Below, piece by piece: positions 33,546-41,856 of a stretch of 64,000 bases of DNA. The first letter of the stretch is position 1, and each line of letters opens with the position of its first letter. The position numbers and the translations under genes are program-made. The stretch is from DASYPQ01 sp036006425 (GTDB taxonomy: Bacteria; Planctomycetota; UBA1135; GCA-002686595): positions 62,001-126,000 of the forward strand of contig DASYPQ010000009.1 in assembly GCA_036006425.1 (NCBI GenBank), given 5' to 3'. The notes below the pieces were generated by a model. It had not been told where the DNA came from. It was given only the letters and a program-made list of their open reading frames with translations, and did no database searches.

Positions 33546-33963
33546 CCGCAAGATCCGCGTCCTGATCGCGAAACCCGGCCTCGACGGTCACGACCGCGGC
33601 GCGAAGACCGTGGCGTCGGTCCTCCGCGATCACGGCATGGAAGTGATCTACTCCGGCCTCCACCAGACGCCCGAGATGATCGCCGAGACCGCGATGCAGG
33701 AGGACGTCGACGTCGTCGGCCTCTCCATCCTCTCCGGCGCGCACATGGCGCTCTTCCCGCGCGTCAAGGACGAGCTCGAGAAGCGCGGAGTCAAGGACGT
33801 CCTTCTCGTCGGCGGCGGCATCATCCCCGGCGACGACATGACGAAGCTCGAGAAGGCCGGCTACGCCAAGCTCTTCGGCCCGGGCACGACCACGGACACG
33901 ATCGCGAACTACATCAAGGAAGAAATGGCTCGCCGCTGGGCGGCCGAGGGGGCATCTCGCTAG
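33538..33963 (+). CDS. methylmalonyl-CoA mutase B12-binding subunit
   Basis: 141 residues from ATG 33538, the size of a stand-alone cobalamin-binding domain. The base-off/His-on motif DxHxxG is present (D16-G-H18-D-R-G21 in LDGHDRGAK), with SILSGAH near 70 and GGGIIPGDD near 100 completing the Rossmann-like B12 fold. It partners the 555-residue catalytic subunit at 29818 to make the complete mutase. Unusually, four membrane-protein genes separate the two subunit genes. The start overlaps the last of these by 8 nt. Confidence 0.95.
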   Translation: MPDRKIRVLIAKPGLDGHDRGAKTVASVLRDHGMEVIYSGLHQTPEMIAETAMQEDVDVVGLSILSGAHMALFPRVKDELEKRGVKDVLLVGGGIIPGDDMTKLEKAGYAKLFGPGTTTDTIANYIKEEMARRWAAEGASR

Positions 33964-33980
33964 CCACGTGCGCACTCGCA

Positions 33981-34005
33981 CATCCGTGACACGCAAGCAC
34001 GGATG
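33981..34005. repeat. 8-bp inverted repeat between B12 subunit and HTH gene
   Basis: CATCCGTG (33981-33988) and CACGGATG (33998-34005) with a 9-nt spacer, 18 nt after the mutase B12-subunit stop and 65 nt before the HTH-protein start. No T-tract follows, so an operator or mRNA hairpin is more likely than an intrinsic terminator. Confidence 0.45.
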
Positions 34006-34069
34006 CAGCGCCCGCGCCGACGAGATGCGTCGACACGCAACGACGGAGACCACCTGGAGGAGAGAAGCG

Positions 34070-34399
34070 ATGACCGAGAAGAACGGGGAAGTCCAACGCG
34101 ACATCCTCAACATCGACGAAGCCGCCGAGCTGCTCGGCGTGAGCGTCAAGACCTTCAACAAGGTCTTGCACGCGGAGGACATGCCCGCGCGCAAGATCGG
34201 CCGCGAATGGAAGTTCTCCCGCCGCGCGCTGATCGAATGGGTCGGCAGCGGGCGCAGCCGCGAGTTCTACCGCGAAGGCAACCACGCCGATGCCGATCTC
34301 GAGATCACGCCCGCGCAGGCTCCGAAGCCGAACGAGCGCGCGCCCGGCGAGAGACCGCGAGGCCGGCGCACTGCCGGCTGGGCGATCGAGCTCGATTGA
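34070..34399 (+). CDS. excisionase-family HTH DNA-binding protein
   Basis: 109 residues from ATG 34070, preceded by GGAGGAG. The core DILNIDEAAELLGVS followed by KTFNKVLHAEDMPARKIG and REWKFSRRALIEWV (about 11-57) is the HTH_17/excisionase-like winged helix shared with MerR-type proteins. A basic, Pro/Arg-rich tail follows. There is no integrase or other phage gene nearby, so a chromosomal regulator is more likely than a true excisionase. Its position between the mutase and an acyl-CoA dehydrogenase suggests it controls this catabolic block; the inverted repeat just upstream could be its site. Confidence 0.8.
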   Translation: MTEKNGEVQRDILNIDEAAELLGVSVKTFNKVLHAEDMPARKIGREWKFSRRALIEWVGSGRSREFYREGNHADADLEITPAQAPKPNERAPGERPRGRRTAGWAIELD

Positions 34400-34448
34400 C
34401 TATCCGCACCGCGAACATCCGACGATCCGCCCTGCCAAGAACCCCTAG

Positions 34449-35660
34449 ATGAACCCGACGACATCAGCCCAGCCGCGCGGCATCGCTGCGCTTCCCGACG
34501 TGAAGCACGGCCTCGATCTCACCGAGGACCAGCGCATGATCCAGTCGATGGTGCGCGACTTCGCGCGCGCCGAGGTGGCGCCGATCGCCGCCGAGATCGA
34601 CGAGCACCATCGCTTCCCGGTCGAGACGTGGCGCAAGATCGTCGACCTCGGGCTGACGGGGATTCCTTTTGCGGAGGAGTACGGCGGCAGCAACGGCGGC
34701 ACGCTCGCGTACTGCCTCGCGGTGGAGGAGATCTCGCGCCTGTGCGGATCGACCGGGCTGACGCTCGCCGCGCACGTCTCGCTCGGGACGTTCCCGATCT
34801 ACAAGTGGGGGAACGAGAGGCTGCGCGAGCTCTACGTGCGCAAGCTGATCGCCGGTGAGTACATGGGCGCGTACGGGCTCACGGAGCCGGGCGCGGGATC
34901 GGACGCGGGCGCGACGCGGACGACGGCCGTCCGGAAGGGGAACGAGTACGTCCTCAACGGCGCGAAGTGCTTCTGCACGAACGCGAACCACGCCGGGACG
35001 TTCATCGTCACCGCGGTGACGCAGCCGGGGATCGGCGCGAAGGGCATCAGCGCGTTCGTCGTGCCGCGGGAGACGAGCGGGTTCCGCGTCGAGAAGGGCG
35101 AGGAGAAGCTCGGGATGCGCGGATCGGACTGGGCGAGCCTCGTGTTCGAGGACGCGCGGATTCCGAGCGATCACCTGCTCGGGCCGGAGGGCGAGGGGTT
35201 CAAGACGTTCATGAAGACGCTCGACGGCGGGCGGATCTCGATCGGCGCGCTCGGACTCGGGATCGCGCAGGGAGCGTACGACGTCGCGCTGAAGTACGCG
35301 CAGGAACGCGAGGCGTTCGGAGGGACGCTGGCGGATCTGCAGGCGGTGCAGTTCAAGCTGGCGAACATGGCGCTCGAGATCGAGGCCGCGCGGCACTTGA
35401 TCTACCACGCCGCGCGGCTGAAGGACGCCGACCTCCCGTACGCGAAGGAGGCCGCGATGGCGAAGCTCTATTCGTCGGAGGTCGCGATGCGCGCGACGTA
35501 CGACGCGATCCAGATCCACGGCGGGTACGGCTACAGCCGCGAGTACCCCGTCGAGCGCATGTGGCGCGACGCGAAGCTGTGCACGATCGGCGAAGGCACG
35601 AGCGAAGTGCAGAGGCTCGTGATCGCGCGACACATCCTCAAGGGCGATTCGAAGGAATGA
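34449..35660 (+). CDS. acyl-CoA dehydrogenase (second of the cluster)
   Basis: 403 residues. Same family as the gene at 25392 but with a longer N-terminus. Motifs: YGLTEPGAGSDAGATRT near 140, KLGMRGSDWASLVFEDARI near 218, catalytic Glu in IGEGTSEVQRLVIARHI near 380. FAD-dependent alpha,beta-dehydrogenation of acyl-CoA; short- or branched-chain substrates (isobutyryl-CoA or 2-methylbutyryl-CoA) would fit the neighbouring mutase, but sequence alone does not decide. Stop overlaps or abuts the next gene depending on its start. Confidence 0.93.
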   Translation: MNPTTSAQPRGIAALPDVKHGLDLTEDQRMIQSMVRDFARAEVAPIAAEIDEHHRFPVETWRKIVDLGLTGIPFAEEYGGSNGGTLAYCLAVEEISRLCGSTGLTLAAHVSLGTFPIYKWGNERLRELYVRKLIAGEYMGAYGLTEPGAGSDAGATRTTAVRKGNEYVLNGAKCFCTNANHAGTFIVTAVTQPGIGAKGISAFVVPRETSGFRVEKGEEKLGMRGSDWASLVFEDARIPSDHLLGPEGEGFKTFMKTLDGGRISIGALGLGIAQGAYDVALKYAQEREAFGGTLADLQAVQFKLANMALEIEAARHLIYHAARLKDADLPYAKEAAMAKLYSSEVAMRATYDAIQIHGGYGYSREYPVERMWRDAKLCTIGEGTSEVQRLVIARHILKGDSKE

Positions 35661-35665
35661 TCGGC

Positions 35666-36310
35666 ATGAAGCCGTTCGCCGCCTTCGTCTTCTTCGTCGC
35701 CGTCTCGGGCTGCGCCGCGACAGCCGACTCCGGGAGCGCGCGAATCGACGCGAAGTCCGCGTTCGAACAGCTGCGCGGCGTCGAGGGCGATTGGCGCGGA
35801 GAAGTCATCGAGGGCGCCTGGATCCGCGAGGGCGACCAGGAAGGAGTCCACCAACCTGGTGGAGTTCGTCCCGTGGAGGGACGCTACCACGTGACATCGG
35901 GAGGCAGCGTCGTCGAGGCGACGATGTTCCGAGGCATGTCGCGCGAGATGGTGATGATGTTCCACTTCGACGACGGCAAGTTGATGCTCACGCAGTACGA
36001 CGAGGGTGGAAACTCGACGAGCCTGGTGGCCGATTCCATCGAGCCGGCGTTCCCGGACGACGTCGTCGCTCCGGATACGACTCGAGAGCCGGACGGCATC
36101 GTGATCCGGTTTTCTCCCCCTCGAGCGACGAACCGTGCTCGCTGGGACGACGAGTATCTGCACGACGTGATCGTGCTCGTCCTGAAGGACGGAACGCACA
36201 CCATCTGGCGGTTCTACAGGGATGGAGCGCCGACCAGGGGCGTCTTTGTCGAACTCACGCAGAAGGATGCGCCACGCGCGCTCGCAGACTCACGATCGAA
36301 AGGAAACTGA
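35666..36310 (+). CDS. lipoprotein, tandem paralogue A
   Basis: 214 residues from ATG 35666 (AAGGAA 8 nt upstream); an ATG at 35657 overlapping the previous stop is an alternative. Lipobox VSGC (Cys16). Body contains YHVTSGGSVVEATM, EMVMMFHFDDGKLMLTQYDE and a C-terminal WRFYRDG. The gene directly downstream encodes a protein with the same pattern, so this is a tandem duplication with divergence. Fold probably a lipocalin-like beta barrel, by the repeated short strands; that is inference. Function unknown. Confidence 0.68.
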   Translation: MKPFAAFVFFVAVSGCAATADSGSARIDAKSAFEQLRGVEGDWRGEVIEGAWIREGDQEGVHQPGGVRPVEGRYHVTSGGSVVEATMFRGMSREMVMMFHFDDGKLMLTQYDEGGNSTSLVADSIEPAFPDDVVAPDTTREPDGIVIRFSPPRATNRARWDDEYLHDVIVLVLKDGTHTIWRFYRDGAPTRGVFVELTQKDAPRALADSRSKGN

Positions 36311-36312
36311 AC

Positions 36313-36852
36313 ATGCAACGCACGATCTTGATCTCCCTCCTCCTCACCCTCGCCCCCGCCTGCGCGACTCTCGAGTCGACGGGTTCCGGCATGTCCGACG
36401 CCCACGTGGCGCAGTCCCAGTTCGAGCGCATCAAGTCGCTCGCCGGCGAGTGGACCGGCCCGGGTCCGGCGGAGATGGGCGGCGCGCCCATGGAAGTCCA
36501 CTACCGCGTCACGTCGGGCGGGAACGCCGTCGAGGAGACGATCATGCCCGGGTCCGAGCACGAGATGGTCTCGATGTACCACCTCGACGGGAACCAGGTG
36601 ATGATGACGCACTACTGCGCGGTCGGGAACCAGCCGCGGATGGTCGCGGTGCACGACAGCTCGGCCGGCGGGAACATCTCGACGATCCGCTTCGAGTACG
36701 CGGGTGCGACCAACCTCGCCTCTCCGCAAGCCGGACACATGCACCAGATGGAGATGACGATCGACGGCAAGGACCATCTGACGACGCACTGGACCTACTT
36801 CGAGGGCGGCAAGGCTTCGCACGACGCGACGTTCGACCTGAAGCGCAAGTAG
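36313..36852 (+). CDS. lipoprotein, tandem paralogue B
   Basis: 179 residues from ATG 36313, 2 nt after the previous stop. Lipobox APAC (Cys17). YRVTSGGNAVEETIMPG, HEMVSMYHLDGNQVMMTHYC and HWTYFEGGKASHDATF align with the preceding lipoprotein. Rich in Met and His around 110-150 (AGHMHQMEM), which might bind metal. No catalytic signature. Membrane-anchored, unknown role. Confidence 0.7.
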   Translation: MQRTILISLLLTLAPACATLESTGSGMSDAHVAQSQFERIKSLAGEWTGPGPAEMGGAPMEVHYRVTSGGNAVEETIMPGSEHEMVSMYHLDGNQVMMTHYCAVGNQPRMVAVHDSSAGGNISTIRFEYAGATNLASPQAGHMHQMEMTIDGKDHLTTHWTYFEGGKASHDATFDLKRK

Positions 36853-36861
36853 GCGGCGAGC

Positions 36862-37749
36862 ATGTCCATCGCGCCCGCGAGCCTCGAACCGCCGCGGTAC
36901 GCGCCGCGGAAGCTGCGCGCGGGCGAGTGGGAGATCACGGCGCTCTCCGACGGCCACATGCGCCTCGACGGCGGGAGCATGTGGGGCGTCGTTCCCGCGG
37001 CGATGTGGCGCGCGTGGACGCCTTCTGCTCCCGACAACACGATCCTTCTCGCGCTGCGGCCGTTCCTCGCCGTGCGCGGGAAGGACGTCGTCGTGATCGA
37101 AGTCGGGATCGGTGCGCGCTGGGAGCCGAAATGGCGGCGGATCTACCAGATCCTGGCGACGGAGACGCTCGCGGGTTCCTTGCGCGCCGCGGGCGTCGCG
37201 CCCGAGGACGTGACGCACGTCGTCGCGAGCCACTGCCACTGGGATCACATCGGCGCGCAGGTCGTCGAGCGCGGAGGGAAGCTCGCACCGCTCTTCCCGA
37301 ATGCACGCCACTTCGCGCCGGCGGTCGAGATCGACGTCGCGAAGAAGCCCGGCCACGCGCGCGCGCCGAGCTACCGCGCGGAGGACGTGACGCCACTCGA
37401 GGAGCGCGGGATGCTGACCGCGTACACGGGCGTGTTCGAGCCGCTGCCGGGGATGCGCTGCCACGTGCTCGGCGGCCACAGCGACGGCGTGTCGGTGATC
37501 ACGTTGAACGAAGGCGGAGAGGGCGAGACCGCGATCTTCTGGTCCGACGTCGTGCCGACCGCGCACCACATCCAGCCGCCGTACATCATGGCGTACGACC
37601 TCGACGTCGTGCGGAGCTTCGACGTGCGCTCGCAGTGGATCGAGCGAGCGGCGAAGGAGGGCTGGATCGGCCTCTTCTATCACGACGTCGACCACGCGTT
37701 CGGGCGGGTTGCGCGCGACGGCAAGCGGTATGCGCTCGCGACCTTGTGA
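36862..37749 (+). CDS. metallo-beta-lactamase-fold hydrolase
   Basis: 295 residues. The binuclear metal motif HxHxDH is present: H124-C-H126-W-D128-H129 in VASHCHWDHIG. A further His (HVLGGHSDG, near 213) and the Asp in FWSDVVPT (near 230) supply the remaining ligands. Typical of glyoxalase II/lactonase-type enzymes that hydrolyse thioesters or lactones. No signal peptide; cytosolic. Starts 9 nt after the lipoprotein gene and is followed closely by the BtuF-like gene. Substrate unknown. Confidence 0.88.
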   Translation: MSIAPASLEPPRYAPRKLRAGEWEITALSDGHMRLDGGSMWGVVPAAMWRAWTPSAPDNTILLALRPFLAVRGKDVVVIEVGIGARWEPKWRRIYQILATETLAGSLRAAGVAPEDVTHVVASHCHWDHIGAQVVERGGKLAPLFPNARHFAPAVEIDVAKKPGHARAPSYRAEDVTPLEERGMLTAYTGVFEPLPGMRCHVLGGHSDGVSVITLNEGGEGETAIFWSDVVPTAHHIQPPYIMAYDLDVVRSFDVRSQWIERAAKEGWIGLFYHDVDHAFGRVARDGKRYALATL

Positions 37750-37762
37750 GGAGCCCCCGCGC

Positions 37763-38533
37763 GTGCGCATCGTCTCCCTCTGCCCGAGCCTGACCGAGCT
37801 CGTGTTCGATCTCGGACGCGGCGGCGATCTCGTCGGGATCACCGACTTCTGCGTGCATCCCGCGGACAAGGTCGTCGCGATCGAGAAGGTGGGCGGCACG
37901 AAGACCCCGAAGATCGACCGCATCGTCGCGCTCGAGCCCGATCTCGTCCTTCTGAACGAGGAGGAAAACCGCGTCGAGGATGCCGAGGCGCTCGCGCGCG
38001 GCGAAATCCATTGCCACGCGAGCTTCCCGCGCGACGTGCAGGGGACCGCCGACATGGTGCGGTCGATCGGCGCGGCCCTCTCGCGCCCCGATGAAGCCGA
38101 GCGGATCGCGCGCGACATCGAGGATCGAGCGGCGCGTGTGCGCAGGGACGCGGTGGGGAAGCGCGCGGTCTCGTTCGCCTACCTCGTGTGGCGCAAGCCG
38201 TGGATGGCCGTCAACGGCGACACGTTCGCGCACGCGCTGCTCGCGCAAGCGGGCGGGATCAACGTCTTCGCCGATCTCCCCGTCCGCTATCCCGAGATCA
38301 CCCTGGCCGACCTCGAGCGCGCCGCTCCCCGGCTCGTGCTCCTCTGCACGGAGCCGTTCCCGTTCCAGGAGAAGCACATCGACGAGATCGTGCTCGCGAC
38401 GGGTCTCCCTCGCGATCGCTTTCGCATCGCCGACGGCGAGTACCTCTCCTGGCACGGATCGCGTACACCCGCGGGGATCGACTACGCCGAGGGTCTCGTG
38501 GCCGGCGCTCGGGCGGCCTCGACTCCTGCTTGA
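37763..38533 (+). CDS. BtuF-like cobalamin/metal-receptor protein without signal peptide
   Basis: 256 residues from GTG 37763 with GAGGAG about 10 nt upstream. Begins directly with RIVSLCPSLTELVFDLG, the first strand-helix of the helical-backbone metal receptor fold, followed by VGITDFCVHP, DRIVALEPDLVLLNEEENR and WMAVNGDTFAHALLAQAGG. No signal peptide or lipobox is visible, unlike the homologue at 8538, so it may act in the cytosol or the true start may be missed. Related stand-alone proteins are usually annotated as cobalamin-binding. The closeness to a B12-dependent mutase is suggestive only. Confidence 0.82.
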   Translation: MRIVSLCPSLTELVFDLGRGGDLVGITDFCVHPADKVVAIEKVGGTKTPKIDRIVALEPDLVLLNEEENRVEDAEALARGEIHCHASFPRDVQGTADMVRSIGAALSRPDEAERIARDIEDRAARVRRDAVGKRAVSFAYLVWRKPWMAVNGDTFAHALLAQAGGINVFADLPVRYPEITLADLERAAPRLVLLCTEPFPFQEKHIDEIVLATGLPRDRFRIADGEYLSWHGSRTPAGIDYAEGLVAGARAASTPA

Positions 38534-38642
38534 GTTTTTCGGGCAAAGGCTTCCACGCCCCGTCGTGACGGGCACTTCGAACGTGTCGGAGCCGTGCCGG
38601 TTCCGCGCTCGAACCCCGTTCACTCCCTACGGAGCCGAAGCC

Positions 38643-39881
38643 ATGAAGATCGCACCCACGTTGCTCGCCGCCTGGATCCTCCTGCAGACGCCCGCGTTCG
38701 CACGCGACAAGCAGGACATCACGACCGGAGTCCCCACGGCGACCGGCAACGTCGTCATCGACGTCATCGACAAGGCGACGAACTTCCTGATCAAGACGAC
38801 GACTCTCGTTCCGGCCGGCATCACGCCCGCGGCGAAGGCCGCCCTGATCGGCGCCGACATCGTCGCGGGAATCAACGCGTCGCCCGCTCCGTTCAACGCG
38901 CAGTTCACCTGCGCCGTGAACGGATCCGTGATCACCGTGACGAACGCCGCGAAGGGCGGCTCCCTCATCCAGGTGATCTTCGACGGCACGAATGAAGGCG
39001 ACGAGCTCAAGGTCTACCCCGACGGGCTCTCGTGGTGGCAGAAGTTCATCCGTTGGATCCGGATCTGGAAGGTGTCGACGGACGCCGCGATCGTCATGGC
39101 CGGAGAGACGGCGACGGTGTCCTTCGATTCACCGGCCGGTTCTCAGACCCGCACGGTGACGGGCGACGGCGTCAAGACCGTCGGCCAACTCCAGGCCGAG
39201 CTGACCGCCAGCCTCGCCGCGGCGGGATTCACCTTCACGATGAATCTGGTCCACGATCCGATCGACGGAGACCGGTACGAGCTCGTTTCGCAGGCGATTC
39301 CGGCGGGAGCGTTCGGTTCCTTCAGGATCCTGACGAGCCCGGGGTGGCCCGCGATACTCGGGACGATGGGTCTCGTCACCGAGCCGGGCCCGATCGGCTC
39401 GCTCTACTGCTTCGGAGACGGATCGACCCCGACTCCCTGCCCCTGCGGGAACTTCGGAGCACTCGGGCACGGCTGCAACAACTCCGCGAACACCGGGGGC
39501 TCGCGTCTCGAGGCCTTCGGCGAGGCGAACCCGGATTCCGTCGTGCTCGTCGCAACGGGGGAGCTCCAGAGCGCACTGAGCATCTTCCTGCAGGGCACCG
39601 CGAGCAACGCGCAGGGTCAGCTGTTCGGCGACGGCGTCCGCTGCGTCGGCGGAAATCTGAAGCGCCTGTACGTGCACAATGCGAACGGCGGCCAGGTGAG
39701 CGCACCGCACTGGAACGAGCCGTCGATCACGCAGCGATCGGCTTCCCTCGGCGACACGATTCCGCAGGGATCGACGCGCTCCTACCAGGTCTACTACCGC
39801 GACCCGCAGCCGGGGTTCTGCCCGAATCCTCCGGGGAACAGCTGGAACGTCAGCAACGGAGCGCAGATCGTCTGGTTGTGA
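38643..39881 (+). CDS. secreted protein with Cys-rich C-terminal module
   Basis: 412 residues from ATG 38643 (GGAG about 8 nt upstream). Signal peptide MKIAPTLLAAWILLQTPAFA. Residues 22-250 are an unrecognised beta-rich region. Residues 254-412 repeat the module of the 3664-6165 protein: CPCGN, GCNNSANTGG, DSVVL, FLQG, FGDGVRC, LKRLY, APHW, RSASLGD and YRDP, with Cys in the same order. Such a shared C-terminus on unrelated passenger regions looks like a sorting, anchoring or adhesion module. It ends 24 nt before a convergent membrane gene. Confidence 0.82.
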   Translation: MKIAPTLLAAWILLQTPAFARDKQDITTGVPTATGNVVIDVIDKATNFLIKTTTLVPAGITPAAKAALIGADIVAGINASPAPFNAQFTCAVNGSVITVTNAAKGGSLIQVIFDGTNEGDELKVYPDGLSWWQKFIRWIRIWKVSTDAAIVMAGETATVSFDSPAGSQTRTVTGDGVKTVGQLQAELTASLAAAGFTFTMNLVHDPIDGDRYELVSQAIPAGAFGSFRILTSPGWPAILGTMGLVTEPGPIGSLYCFGDGSTPTPCPCGNFGALGHGCNNSANTGGSRLEAFGEANPDSVVLVATGELQSALSIFLQGTASNAQGQLFGDGVRCVGGNLKRLYVHNANGGQVSAPHWNEPSITQRSASLGDTIPQGSTRSYQVYYRDPQPGFCPNPPGNSWNVSNGAQIVWL

Positions 39882-39905
39882 CGGACGCGCGGCCCGGATC
39901 CGCGT

Positions 39906-40262
39906 TCACGCGCGCGGCGTCGCCCGGTAGTCCGTCACGAGGAACGCGAGGATCACGGTCGCGCCCGCGCAGAGGAAGAAGAGCTTCGCCATCTCGTTGC
40001 CGGAGAAGCCCGCGGCCCATGGCAGGCCGAGGAGCGCGACGCCGACGAAGAACTCGATGATCCCGTGCAGCGGGAACGGGACGATGCGCACGAGCCCGAG
40101 CGGGAAGGCGGTCGCGAGCGTCAGGACGAGGTGCACACCCGCGAGGACGTACGCGATCGTCGCCGGCACGCCGTCGAATTCGAAGACGCGCGGGCCCGCG
40201 AAGAAACCGATGACGACGAGGTAGTCGACGTAGCCGTGCGCGCGCGGGCTGAGGATTTGCAT
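39906..40262 (-). CDS. small four-helix membrane protein (SPW-repeat-like)
   Basis: 118 residues with four hydrophobic helices (about 12-28, 32-55, 62-84 and 90-110). MQILSPRAHGYVDYLVVIGFF resembles the start of SPW-repeat/DoxX-like small membrane proteins, with PFPLHGIIEFFVGVALL as the second half. No catalytic residues. Start ATG 40262. Function unknown; the family resemblance is by pattern only. Confidence 0.65.
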   Translation of the reverse strand: MQILSPRAHGYVDYLVVIGFFAGPRVFEFDGVPATIAYVLAGVHLVLTLATAFPLGLVRIVPFPLHGIIEFFVGVALLGLPWAAGFSGNEMAKLFFLCAGATVILAFLVTDYRATPRA

Positions 40263-40352
40263 TGGTGCTCTCGTTCGGGATCCGAGGGCCTGACCTCGAC
40301 TCCATCGGCGGCGATCGCTCCCGTCGCCACCCCCAACCTGGAATCCTCGGTG

Positions 40353-41057
40353 CTAGCGCGGATCCGTGCGCCCGACCACGCAGGGGATGAACCCTTCCGC
40401 GGCGTCCGCCGACGGCTGCATCGGCACGACTTCGGTCGCGGCGAAACCGGCTTCGGCCATCGCGTCGCGCAGCTCCGGCACGGACCACAGCCTCCAGCGG
40501 TACACGAACGCGTCCTCGATCGACTGGACGATCTCGCCGTCGCGCTCGACGCGGAAATGCATCGCGTTCACGGCGCGCGAGGTGCACGGATCGAACTCGC
40601 GCTGCTCCCACACGTACAGGATCCGCGCGCCGCCCTCGATCCAATGGCTCCGCTCGACCGCGCCGACGCGCAGCGAGCTCGGGCCCGCGTAGGTGTCGCA
40701 GACGAAGATTCCGTGCGCGTCGAGCCGCTCGCGCGCGCGGGAGAGATAGCGCACGAGTCCAGGGCGCTCGCCGATCTCCCCGATCGAGAAGTTCCCGACG
40801 AAGATCACGTCGGCGCGATGCCGCGCCGGATCCGTCGCGTTGCACGCGTCGCCGTGGACGAGCTCGATGCGAGCGTCGCCGGCCGCGCGCTCGAGCACTC
40901 CGGCGTCGAGGTCGACCGCGACCGCCGAACCTCCGGGCACGATGCGCACCCACGCGCGCGACACGGCCGCCGTGCCGCAGAAGTCCTCGCCCAGCGCGCG
41001 CGGCGATGCGCCGTGGATCGACAAGAGGAGCGCCACCACGCGCTCCGGCGACTGCAC
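40353..41057 (-). CDS. class I SAM-dependent methyltransferase
   Basis: 234 residues from GTG 41057. Motif I region EDFCGTAAVSRAWV, then AVAVDLDAGVL (acidic end of strand 2), DVIFVGNFSIGE (motif IV region) and a C-terminal beta hairpin FIPCVVGR. Relatives often begin with a DRH.LYE.SVQ.P stretch. Here DRHDLYERTVQSPE is encoded in frame, but most of it lies upstream of the GTG with no ATG, GTG or TTG to start it. Either an unusual start codon is used or the N-terminus is shortened. Substrate unknown. It ends a minus-strand run starting at the ferredoxin gene. Confidence 0.78.
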   Translation of the reverse strand: MQSPERVVALLLSIHGASPRALGEDFCGTAAVSRAWVRIVPGGSAVAVDLDAGVLERAAGDARIELVHGDACNATDPARHRADVIFVGNFSIGEIGERPGLVRYLSRARERLDAHGIFVCDTYAGPSSLRVGAVERSHWIEGGARILYVWEQREFDPCTSRAVNAMHFRVERDGEIVQSIEDAFVYRWRLWSVPELRDAMAEAGFAATEVVPMQPSADAAEGFIPCVVGRTDPR

Positions 41058-41103
41058 CGTCCGTTCGTACAGATCGTGGCGGTCGAACGTCGCGGACTCC
41101 CGT

Positions 41104-41835
41104 CTACACGCCCCAGCCGCCCGAGAGGTGCAGGTTCGACCCGTTGACGTACCGCGCCTCGTCGCTCAACAGGAACCGCGCCGCGGACACGACGTCGGAG
41201 ACCTCGCCGACGTAGCCGGCGGGGATGTGCTTCGTCATCTTCTGGAGCTCCTCGTCGGGCGAGCTGCCCGACGCGATGAACCCCGGCGAGATCGCGTTCA
41301 CGGTGACGCCGTGGGGCCCGAGGATCTTCGCGAGCGTGCGCGTCAGGATCAGGATGGCGGCTTTCGAGATGTAGTGCGCGGTGACGTTCGGCTGGCCGAC
41401 CATCTGGTCCGCGTTCGCCATCGAGAAGTTCAGGATGCGCCCCCAGCTGCGCTCGACCATCTCCTGCGCGACGAGCTTCGAGAGGTAGAAGACCGGATGG
41501 AGGTTGTCGTCGAACTGCTCGCGCCAGCTCTCGATGCTCTGGTCGAGCAGCGGGATGCGCACGTACGGCCCGGCGCAGTTCACGAGCGCGTCGACGGGAC
41601 CGAGCTGCTCGCGCACCTTGCGGACGAACGCCTCGCACGCGACCGGATCCGAGACGTCGCAGTGCTCGGCGAGCGCCTCCGCGCCCTTCGCGCGCATCGC
41701 ATCCCAGGCGGTCTTCGCTTCCGCGATGCTCGTGCGGTAGCAGAAGGCGACCGACCAGCCGCGTCCGGCGAGATCGATGCCGATCGCGCGGCCGATTCCC
41801 TTCGCTCCACCCGTGATCAGTGCGACACGTTTCAT
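41104..41835 (-). CDS. short-chain dehydrogenase/reductase
   Basis: 243 residues. NAD(P)-binding TGGAKGIGRAIG at about 8-19, NNAG-equivalent NCAGPYVR near 88, VNAISPGFIASG near 180. The catalytic YxxxK is altered: in TAHYISKA the Tyr is three, not four, residues before Lys, with His in the usual Tyr position, and the usual Ser lies further upstream (FSMAN). The related sequences I remember share HYI[AS]K, so this may be a subfamily trait. Probably reduces a carbonyl using NAD(P)H; substrate unknown. Confidence 0.85.
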   Translation of the reverse strand: MKRVALITGGAKGIGRAIGIDLAGRGWSVAFCYRTSIAEAKTAWDAMRAKGAEALAEHCDVSDPVACEAFVRKVREQLGPVDALVNCAGPYVRIPLLDQSIESWREQFDDNLHPVFYLSKLVAQEMVERSWGRILNFSMANADQMVGQPNVTAHYISKAAILILTRTLAKILGPHGVTVNAISPGFIASGSSPDEELQKMTKHIPAGYVGEVSDVVSAARFLLSDEARYVNGSNLHLSGGWGV

Positions 41836-41856
41836 GTTGCGCCGCAGGATAGCGCT

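Noticed and set aside
34070..34399. Excisionase-like protein as evidence of a prophage or integrative element
   Set aside because: No integrase, attachment-site repeats or phage genes are nearby; flanking genes are metabolic and compositionally similar.
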